Shown here one piece after another: positions 33,159 through 41,541 of a stretch of DNA of 64,000 nucleotides. The notes below the pieces were generated by a model. That model did no database searches. It saw nothing but the letters and a program-made list of their open reading frames with translations, and was not told the origin of the DNA. Both the position numbers and the translations under genes were made by a program. The stretch covers positions 1 to 64,000 of the forward strand of contig NW_026526028.1 of the NCBI RefSeq assembly GCF_010183535.1. The letters are read 5' to 3'. How positions within the stretch are numbered: position 1 is the stretch's first letter; every line of letters starts with the position of its first letter. This stretch comes from Caenorhabditis remanei (taxonomy: Eukaryota; Nematoda; Chromadorea; Rhabditida; Rhabditidae).

Positions 33159-35860
33159 TCCCCCTCCTCTCGGCGATCGGGCGTCCTTTTCCGAAGACTC
33201 TCTCCAATCCAAATTGTGGTATCCTGTCCGAGTGTTTCATCCTTCTTCAGCTGACATCCAGTTGAATTATTCGGCAACGCCATCCGCAGATACTGTCGAA
33301 GACCGTCCAGCGACTTCTGATTCCACTTCTCCAAGATGAGTGGTATTTTGTGCTTTCCAACTGGCATCAGCGGATCCACCACCTCCACGTTGACTGACTT
33401 CTCCATCCATATTTTCCACTTTTCGGTCACTTTGGCGACGTCCCCAAATTCACATTGTAGACTTCTCGGCATCATCCAGACTTTCTCCACTTCCTTCGCA
33501 ACTGATTTTACGAACTCAACTCTCTCGCTGTTCTCATCCTCCTTATCAGTGTACTCAACAAGCACCACTGCCTCCTTCACTTCTCCCCAATCGAACTTCT
33601 GAGTCCACCCCGTTATCGTCTTATTACGATACTCGAGAACACCTGGCCCCCTCGCCTCCAATCTAGGTCCGATGACCGCAACACTCGCCCGAATCTTCAC
33701 CTTCTTTCTTTCCTTCTCCCCTTCCGACTTGAACACCTCTCCCACGTCACCCGTGCTTGCACTTCTCCCCCTCTCTTCACGCACGGCAACGCTCTTGCAC
33801 TGTATCTCCGATACCTCCGTCGGAACCTTCCGAAGTTTCTCTCCTGGTCTCTCCAGTTTCTTCTCACCTCCAATGAACTGTACTTCTGCCGAGTTCTCTT
33901 CGGCATTCACCAAACCATATGGATCTTTCCATTTCAGCTCAACGCCAATGCTCTCAAAAGCATTAGTTCCTATCAGTATTTTCTCCACCCAATTGTCAAC
34001 CAACTGGAAAACTACTCTCACTTTCCGTCCTCTGACCACCATGGGAATTTTGATCTGCATTCTGACTCTCATCTTAGAGTTTGACGCATTCAAAACTGTG
34101 AATGTCGGCTTTCCGAACACTTCAACTTCCTTTTCCCAGTCACGACACCCCGCCTTCAACCTCTCATAAGCAGTAGTCGATATCACCGATACGACTGCCC
34201 CACTATCAATGACAACCCGTCTCCGTTGTCCCAACATCTCCACCATTTCCACGGTTTCCACCCCAGCATTCTCGACAGTCCCCTCCTGGATCTGCACTTT
34301 ATCGACTCTTTTCGATACACATTGCCAGGAACCATGTCCGATTCCTCCACAAGTGAAGCATTTCATTTTCGCTCCACTATCTCTTCTCTCCCCTACAGTT
34401 TTCCTGTCACCATCGTTACTACCTTCAGGCGACCGACGACCAACACTGTTTCCCTGATCTCCCAATCTCCCCATTCTCTCTTTTTGCTTCCTCAGTTTCT
34501 CATTCTCCCTCTGGAGTACAATATCCTTCAACTGGTCATACTGCGCCGCCAGTGGCAACTCCAACCGTTTAGCTACAAGCACCGACTGCAGCATGTCATC
34601 ATCCTCCGTAGCTCTCATCAACTTTGTCGTTCTCATCTGCGACAACGTCGCTTTCTCGACCTCGGGATACGCTTTTTTCGACCACTTCTCTACCTCCACC
34701 AGGTATTCCCAGAACTTCTGTCCCGGAGCCCTCTGAAGGCGATCGAATTCATGCAAGGCCTCAGCCTTCGCATCCCCCTGTCTCTTCCGGAGTTTTCTCT
34801 CAAACTCCACAAACAACTCAGCAATCGGCCTCTCCTGCCTATCTCCCAGTGACTTGAACAACGACTTCGCTGCCCCCTTCAAGTATCTCTCCTCCAATAT
34901 GGCTACTAGCTCATAATCCTCATCCGTAACCTGCTGGTACTTCAGCAAGAACGCTCTCTTGAACTCCTTGAAGTCCCCAGTACCGTCAAACGTTTTTGGC
35001 TCTGGCAACGCCGACGCCTTCATCATTCTCCCCATAGATGCCACCATTCCCATCATAACCTCGTTCCCCGCGCTATACCTGGAACTTCTGCCACTCTTCC
35101 AATCTTCACCCCAACTTCTTTCACTATCCGAGTATTCTCCACGCCTGCCATGCATCGAGAATTCGTCATCCGAATCCCTTGAGGACCACTTTCTGACCAC
35201 CTCCAACCTCGAGGGCACCGGAACTTCCTTAGTATCACGGGCCTGCCCAGCCTTCTTAGGCTCACCTTCCTGCTTTCTGAGCAGTCCTCTCAACTCGCTA
35301 CTTGCCTCACGCTCCTCCTTTAGCGTCTTTTTGTACTTCGAGACAGCCTCCTCAGCCAATCTCTTCTCCTCTTTCAGCTTGTTCAATTCTCTAAACAACG
35401 TCTCTCTCTCCTCATTCCAAGCATCTTGTAACAATGCCAACTCATCCTGGGCCTTGTTGGCATTCTCCACGATGCCACCTGGCACCATTTCTACGCCTTT
35501 CTCACAGAGTTCACGCAACTCTTCTACCGTTTCCACTCCATTTTCCCTCATTACTCCAATAATCTCTAGCGGCCATCTCTCTCCGCCAAGCTCTTCAAAT
35601 CGTTCTCGCAACTCCTGACAGTACTTTTTCACCGGCTCTACAAGCACTTCTGACTGTCTCTCATTGCCTTTGCACGCCGCCATGAGTGCCTCATACATAT
35701 CACTCTCCATACGACCCGAAGACTCCAAAAAGTCAGTGAATCCCTTCACCAACTTGCGTCTCTCCTTCAGTCTCACCTCGTTCATTTGGACAGCCCATGA
35801 CTTCTCGGAAGAAGTAACACTCGAGCTTCTCTTTTTAGTTCTCTCCGTACTGAACGACAT
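33035..35860 (-). CDS. Gag-protease polyprotein of the nested LTR element
   Basis: A 941-residue frame from ATG at 35,860 (MSFSTERTKK). The N-terminal ~200 residues are charged and likely coiled coil (LNKLKEEKRLAEEAVSKY). A capsid-like region follows, starting PEPKTFDGTGDFKEFKRAF and continuing through KFWEYLVEVEKWSKKAYP. Next comes a single CCHC zinc knuckle, CFTCGGIGHGSWQC (about 34,310-34,350), and then a retropepsin with VVIDSGAVVSVIS and an ILIGTNAFESIG hairpin. The tail of ~280 residues has no polymerase motif and ends in the LTR. Layout resembles nematode Ty3-type Gag (Cer1-like), but that assignment is tentative. Gag packages the RNA and the protease matures it; enzymes for copying and integration are absent. 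Confidence 0.85.
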   Translation of the reverse strand: MSFSTERTKKRSSSVTSSEKSWAVQMNEVRLKERRKLVKGFTDFLESSGRMESDMYEALMAACKGNERQSEVLVEPVKKYCQELRERFEELGGERWPLEIIGVMRENGVETVEELRELCEKGVEMVPGGIVENANKAQDELALLQDAWNEERETLFRELNKLKEEKRLAEEAVSKYKKTLKEEREASSELRGLLRKQEGEPKKAGQARDTKEVPVPSRLEVVRKWSSRDSDDEFSMHGRRGEYSDSERSWGEDWKSGRSSRYSAGNEVMMGMVASMGRMMKASALPEPKTFDGTGDFKEFKRAFLLKYQQVTDEDYELVAILEERYLKGAAKSLFKSLGDRQERPIAELFVEFERKLRKRQGDAKAEALHEFDRLQRAPGQKFWEYLVEVEKWSKKAYPEVEKATLSQMRTTKLMRATEDDDMLQSVLVAKRLELPLAAQYDQLKDIVLQRENEKLRKQKERMGRLGDQGNSVGRRSPEGSNDGDRKTVGERRDSGAKMKCFTCGGIGHGSWQCVSKRVDKVQIQEGTVENAGVETVEMVEMLGQRRRVVIDSGAVVSVISTTAYERLKAGCRDWEKEVEVFGKPTFTVLNASNSKMRVRMQIKIPMVVRGRKVRVVFQLVDNWVEKILIGTNAFESIGVELKWKDPYGLVNAEENSAEVQFIGGEKKLERPGEKLRKVPTEVSEIQCKSVAVREERGRSASTGDVGEVFKSEGEKERKKVKIRASVAVIGPRLEARGPGVLEYRNKTITGWTQKFDWGEVKEAVVLVEYTDKEDENSERVEFVKSVAKEVEKVWMMPRSLQCEFGDVAKVTEKWKIWMEKSVNVEVVDPLMPVGKHKIPLILEKWNQKSLDGLRQYLRMALPNNSTGCQLKKDETLGQDTTIWIGESLRKRTPDRREEGEVASPRFFSHETHWKRRNQRREGTWNPDDPSHVKRSNMNSS
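33159..33172 (-). other. Nested element polypurine tract
   Basis: On the minus strand the bases CGAGAGGAGGGGGA directly precede the 3' LTR start AGTGGC. Purine-rich sequence at this position is the normal plus-strand primer. Confidence 0.8.
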
Positions 35861-36110
35861 CACCGTTTCTCACCACCGTCTCACCAATATCACACCAAAG
35901 TATCTCACCACGGTCTCACCGTTTCTATTTGTCCGACTCTTCGATCTTCGATCTCCGAGACAGGAACAGCACGTTCGCTGATATTTAGTCAACGAGAGGT
36001 TTTTTTCTCTCAAAACGAATTCGAATTGAGAAATAGTTCTAATAGCGAAGGAGCTCGGATCAGGTCTTATCACCTTCACCAGCGTCTGACTTCTACTACT
36101 ACAACTAATT

Positions 36111-36124
36111 TGGTTCGGCCCCCA
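36111..36124 (-). other. Nested element primer-binding site
   Basis: Directly next to the 5' LTR, the minus strand reads TGGGGGCCGAACCA. The TGG start is what a tRNA CCA end would pair with. I cannot name the tRNA. Confidence 0.6.
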
Positions 36125-36370
36125 AGTTATCTATTTCTATCTCTTAGGACAGAAACAGACTTTGAGAACTAAGAACACACTAAACTCACAACAAATACCT
36201 TTTATTGAGTTTCGCAAAAACGAGAACTTAGAACTGATTTAATCATTCAAGAAGAGTTCATATTTGACCTTTTGACGTGGCTTGGGTCATCCGGATTCCA
36301 CGTTCCTTCTCTCCTTTGATTTCTTCTCTTCCAATGGGTTTCGTGGCTGAAGAACCTAGGCGAAGCCACT
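36125..36370 (-). repeat. Nested element 5' LTR
   Basis: Second 246-bp copy, no difference seen from 32,913-33,158. It is followed by CCTC, the right half of the target duplication, and then the rest of the BEL LTR. Confidence 0.93.
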
Positions 36371-36810
36371 CCTCGCTCAACTAGAAAAGCTCACAAAGTC
36401 CGTCAAAAACGATGGCATTTAAGTTCCCCCTATTTCACTTAGAATTTCACCTATATTCAAAGGACTTCATTATAGTCTTATTGATTAAACATAATAAATC
36501 TTTAATACACCCAATCTCTTGTTCTCTCATTTCAGATTCCTTCCGTTGTTTACACTTCTTCTCTTACAGTTTAGGCATTCAAAATATACATCTTTTATTC
36601 CAATTTATTCTACATTATCCTCTCTATTCTGTCTTCGTCGACTCCTCGGTATGTCCTCCTCGTCTCCTTCTCGTTTACCTTCCGTTCGGTCTCTCCTTGT
36701 GTTCCTTTCGTCTATATTACTCTCGTCTCTCTTACTCTCTCTCACTAGTAATCTACCATACCTGATTTGTAATTAGTAAGGGATATATACTTTACTTGCT
36801 AGTTGCAACG
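36371..36810 (+). repeat. BEL element 3' LTR, second part
   Basis: Continues the BEL LTR after the nested insertion. To about 36,498 it is nearly identical to 27,475-27,604. Beyond that, similarity drops sharply but is still traceable to the end: AAGGGATATATACTTTACTT and AGTTGCAACG correspond to the 5' LTR's last ~35 bp. The edge at 36,810 is set by this alignment and the conserved LTR length. Confidence 0.75.
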
Positions 36811-37800
36811 CTAGTTTGCGAGAATATCCTTTATATCTTTTTTGGTTTAAAAGATAATGAAACGAACTAAAAAGAATCTTACAAAACATAAAATTTGCTA
36901 CAAAATAATGGAAAACTCATTCAAATATCGTTCGATACAAATCATATACAGTCAACAGAACGTCGAAAGACAACTTTCGGATAGATTTGGGTCAAAAACG
37001 AGAATATCCTTTATATCTTTTTTGGTTAAAAAGATAATGAAACGAACTAAAAAGAATCTTACAAAACATAAAATTTGCTACAAAATACTGGAAAACTCAT
37101 TACAATATCGTTCGATACAAATTATATCTAGTCAACAGAACGTCGAAAGGCAACTTTCGGATAGATTTGGGTCAAAAACGAGAATATCCTTTATATCTTT
37201 TTTGGTTTAAAAGATAATGAAACAAACTAAAAAGAATCTTACAAAACATGAAAATTGCTACAAAATACTGGGTAACTCCTTACAATATCGTTCGATACAA
37301 ATTATATAGAGTCAACAGAACGTCGAAAGGCAACTTTCGGATAGATTTGGGTCTAAAACGAGAATATCATTTATAACTTTTTTGGTTTGAAAGATAATGA
37401 AACAAACTAAAAAGAATCTTACAGAACATAAAATTTGCTACAAAATACTGGGTAACTCCTTACAATCTCGTTCGATACAAATTATATAGAGTCAACAGAA
37501 CGTCGAAAGGCAACTTTCGGATAGATTTGGGTCTAAAACGAGAATATCATTTATAACTTTTTTGGTTTGAAAGATAATGAAACAAACTAAAAAGAATCTT
37601 ACAGAGCATAAAATTTGCTACAAAATACTGGGTAACTCCTTACAATATCGTTCGATACAAATTATATAGAGTCAACAGAACGTCGAAAGGCAACTTTCGG
37701 ATAGATTTGGGTCTAAAACGAGAATATCATTTATAACTTTTTTGGTTTGAAAGATAATGAAACAAACTAAAAAGAATCTTACAAAGCATAAAATTTGCTG
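36811..37800. repeat. 180-bp tandem repeat, about 5.4 copies
   Basis: AGAATATC(C/A)TTTAT recurs at 36,821, 37,001, 37,181, 37,361, 37,541 and 37,721, an exact 180-bp period. Each unit includes AAAGATAATGAAACRAACTAA, GTTCGATACAAAT and CAACTTTCGGATAG. The last three units (from 37,361) are more alike than the first three, showing outward-to-inward homogenisation. The sixth unit is cut after AAATTTGC, where the 46-bp satellite starts. Open frames here are fortuitous. Confidence 0.95.
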
Positions 37801-40800
37801 ACATTTTCTGAATACATGTTCCGAAGTACTCGAAAATGTCTGTCGGACATTTTCTGAATACATGTTCCGAAGTATTCGAAAATGTCTGTCGGACATTTTC
37901 TGAATACATGTTCCGAAGTACTCGAAAATGTCTGTCGGACATTTTCTGAATACATGTTCCGAAGTACTCGAAAATGTCTGTCGGACATTTTCTGAATACA
38001 TGTTCCGAAGTATTCGAAAATGTCTGTCGGACATTTTCTGAATACATGTTCCGAAGTATTCGAAAATGTCTGTCGGACATTTTCTGAATACATGTTCCGA
38101 AGTACTCGAAAATGTCTGTCGGACATTTTCTGAATACATTTTTTGAAGTACTCGAAAATGTCTGTCGGACATTTTCTGAATACATGTTCCGAAGTACTCG
38201 AAAATGTCTGTCGGACATTTTCTGAATACATGTTCCGAAGTATTCGAAAATGTCTGTCGGACATTTTCTGAATACATTTTTTGAAGTACTCGAAAATGTC
38301 TGTCGGACATTTTCTGAATACATTTTTTGAAGTACTCGAAAATGTCTGTCGGACATTTTCTGAATACATGTTCCGAAGTATTCGAAAATGTCTGTCGGAC
38401 ATTTTCTGAATACATGTTCCGAAGTACTCGAAATGTCTGTCGGACATTTTCTGAATACATGTTCCGAAGTATTCGAAAATGTCTGTCGGACATTTTCTGA
38501 ATACATGTTCCGAAGTATTCGAAAATGTCTGTCGGACATTTTCTGAATACATGTTCCGAAGTACTCGAAAATGTCTGTCGGACATTTTCTGAATACATGT
38601 TCCGAAGTATTCGAAAATGTCTGTCGGACATTTTCTGAATACATGTTCCGAAGTACTCGAAAATGTCTGTCGGACATTTTCTGAATACATGTTCCGAAGT
38701 ACTCGAAAATGTCTGTCGGACATTTTCTGAATACATGTTCCGAAGTATTCGAAAATGTCTGTCGGACATTTTCTGAATACATTTTTTGAAGTACTCGAAA
38801 ATGTCTGTCGGACATTTTCTGAATACATGTTCCGAAGTACTCGAAAATGTCTGTCGGACATTTTCTGAATACATGTTCCGAAGTATTCGAAAATGTCTGT
38901 CGGACATTTTCTGAATACATTTTTTGAAGTACTCGAAAATGTCTGTCGGACATTTTCTGAATAGATGTTCCGAAGTACTCGAAAATGTCTGTCGGACATT
39001 TTCTGAATACATGTTCCGAAGTATTCGAAAATGTCTGTCGGACATTTTCTGAATACATGTTCCGAAGTATTCGAAAATGTCTGCCGGACATTTTCTGAAT
39101 ACATTTTTTGAAGTACTCGAAAATGTCTGTCGGACATTTTCTGAATACATGTTCCGAAGTACTCGAAAATGTCTGTCGGACATTTTCTGAATACATGTTC
39201 CGAAGTATTCGAAAATGTCTGTCGGACATTTTCTGAATACATGTTCCGAAGTATTCGAAAATGTCTGTCGGACATTTTCTGAATACATGTTCCGAAGTAC
39301 TCGAAAATGTCTGTCGGACATTTTCTGAATACATGTTCCGAAGTACTCGAAAATGTCTGTCGGACATTTTCTGAATACATGTTCCGAAGTATTCGAAAAT
39401 GTCTGTCGGACATTTTCTGAATACATGTTCCGAAGTACTCGAAAATGTCTGTCGGACATTTTCTGAATACATTTTTTGAAGTACTCGAAAATGTCTGTCG
39501 GACATTTTCTGAATACATGTTCCGAAGTATTCGAAAATGTCTGTCGGACATTTTCTGAATACATGTTCCGAAGTATTCGAAAATGTCTGTCGGACATTTT
39601 CTGAATACATGTTCCGAAGTATTCGAAAATGTCTGTCGGACATTTTCTGAATACATTTTTTGAAGTACTCGAAAATGTCTGTCGGACATTTTCTGAATAC
39701 ATTTTTTGAAGTACTCGAAAATGTCTGTCGGACATTTTCTGAATACATTTTTTGAAGTATTCGAAAATGTCTGTCGGACATTTTCTGAATACATTTTTTG
39801 AAGTGCTCGAAAATGTCTGTCGGACATTTTCTGAATACATGTTCCGAAGTACTCGAAAATGTCTGTCGGACATTTTCTGAATACATTTTTTGAAGTACTC
39901 GAAAATGTCTGTCGGACATTTTCTGAATACATTTTTTGAAGTGCTCGAAAATGTCTGTCGGACATTTTCTGAATACATGTTCCGAAGTACTCGAAAATGT
40001 CTGTCGGACATTTTCTGAATACATGTTCCGAAGTATTCGAAAATGTCTGTCGGACATTTTCTGAATACATGTTCCGAAGTACTCGAAAATGTCTGTCGGA
40101 CATTTTCTGAATACATGTTCCGAAGTACTCGAAAATGTCTGTCGGACATTTTCTGAATACATGTTCCGAAGTATTCGAAAATGTCTGTCGGACATTTTCT
40201 GAATACATGTTCCGAAGTATTCGAAAATGTCTGTCGGACATTTTCTGAATACATGTTCCGAAGTACTCGAAAATGTCTGTCGGACATTTTCTGAATACAT
40301 GTTCCGAAGTATTCGAAAATGTCTGTCGGACATTTTCTGAATACATGTTCCGAAGTACTCGAAAATGTCTGTCGGACATTTTCTGAATACATTTTTTGAA
40401 GTACTCGAAAATGTCTGTCGGACATTTTCTGAATACATGTTCCGAAGTATTCGAAAATGTCTGTCGGACATTTTCTGAATACATTTTTTGAAGTACTCGA
40501 AAATGTCTGTCGGACATTTTCTGAATACATTTTTTGAAGTACTCGAAAATGTCTGTCGGACATTTTCTGAATACATTTTTTGAAGTATTCGAAAATGTCT
40601 GTCGGACATTTTCTGAATACATTTTTTGAAGTACTCGAAAATGTCTGTCGGACATTTTCTGAATACATTTTTTGAAGTACTCGAAAATGTCTGTCGGACA
40701 TTTTCTGAATACATTTTTGAAGTACTCGAAAATGTCTGTCGGACATTTTCTGAATACATTTTTTGAAGTACTCGAAAATGTCTGTCGGACATTTTCTGAA

Positions 40801-41300
40801 TACATTTTTTGAAGTATTCGAAAATGTCTGTCGGACATTTTCTGAATACATTTTTTGAAGTACTCGAAAATGTCTGTCGGACATTTTCTGAATACATTTT
40901 TTGAAGTGCTCGAAAATGTCTGTCGGACATTTTCTGAATACATTTTTTGAAGTATTCGAAAATGTCTGTCGGACATTTTCTGAATACATTTTTTGAAGTG
41001 CTCGAAAATGTCTGTCGGACATTTTCTGAATACATTTTTTGAAGTATTCGAAAATGTCTGTCGGACATTTTCTGAATACATTTTTTGAAGTACTCGAAAA
41101 TGTCTGTCGGACATTTTCTGAATACATTTTTTGAAGTATTCGAAAATGTCTGTCGGACATTTTCTGAATACATTTTTTGAAGTATTCGAAAATGTCTGTC
41201 GGACATTTTCTGAATACATTTTTTGAAGTACTCGAAAATGTCTGTCGGACATTTTCTGAATACATTTTTTGAAGTACTCGAAAATGTCTGTCGGACATTT
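37801..41300 (-). repeat. 46-bp satellite array, inverted block
   Basis: Tandem 46-bp units, plus-strand ACATTTTCTGAATACAT followed by GTTCCGAAG or TTTTTTGAAG, then TA(C/T)TCGAAAATGTCTGTCGG. Each unit has a dyad with 9-bp arms GAAAATGTC and GACATTTTC around 5 bases. The two-state box is mixed through most of the block and almost only the TTTTTTGAAG state in the last ~900 bp next to the LINE. A few units are 45 bp (about 38,428 and 40,713). Because 46 is not a multiple of 3 and the unit has no stop on the minus strand, all three minus frames stay open for over 1,150 codons; that is a property of the unit, not evidence of a gene. Confidence 0.97.
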
Positions 41301-41541
41301 TAATTTAATTTATTGACTGGGATATAAATCATTAAAATATACAGGAGACCGGATCAAGCCCCTCACGAGGCTAAAGACCTGGTAGGAGGGGAAATACGTG
41401 GAAAGCAAGATAATTAAGTCAGGAAGTATGGGGGAAAAAAATGGGGGAACGAGAATCAATTGATATGAGGAGAGAAGATATGAATGAAATAAGCGAGAAG
41501 GGGAGAGGGGGCAAGGTAAAGAGCGAATTCACAGGGGGAGA

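Larger units (their letters stand above)
32913..36370 (-). mobile_element. Nested LTR retrotransposon with gag-protease only
   Basis: A 3,458-bp element on the minus strand inserted in the BEL 3' LTR. Its LTRs (32,913-33,158 and 36,125-36,370) are each 246 bp and read as identical over their whole length. They are flanked by a 4-bp target duplication CCTC (32,909-32,912 and 36,371-36,374). It has a primer-binding site, a polypurine tract and one long frame for Gag and protease, but no reverse transcriptase, RNase H or integrase. Identical LTRs mean a recent insertion, so the missing pol did not stop it moving: its enzymes must have come from another element. Confidence 0.92.
27087..36810 (+). 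mobile_element. BEL/Pao LTR retrotransposon, gag-less, interrupted by a nested element
   Basis: A complete LTR-to-LTR element if the nested insertion at 32,913-36,370 is removed. The order is 5' LTR (27,087-27,923), primer-binding site, protease-RT-RNase H-integrase frame, polypurine tract, and 3' LTR (32,519-32,912 continuing at 36,371-36,810). Domain order with integrase last and the DUF5641-like C-terminal segment place it in BEL/Pao. Gag is missing: only about 330 bp separate the primer site from the protease. No target-site duplication is seen (AAAAC on the left, CTAGT on the right). The two flanks belong to different repeat families (43-bp satellite left, 180-bp repeat right). Confidence 0.92.

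Noticed and set aside
33336..35618. Long plus-strand frames opposite the nested element's Gag (for example 34,959-35,618)
   Set aside because: Antisense shadows of the 941-codon minus-strand frame; no domains.
37672..41298. Three overlapping minus-strand frames of about 1,160-1,210 codons in the 46-bp array, and similar plus frames at 50,192-53,106
   Set aside because: A 46-bp unit without a stop on one strand keeps all three frames open for as long as the array lasts. By rough calculation about one random 46-mer in nine has this property, so it is not evidence for a protein.
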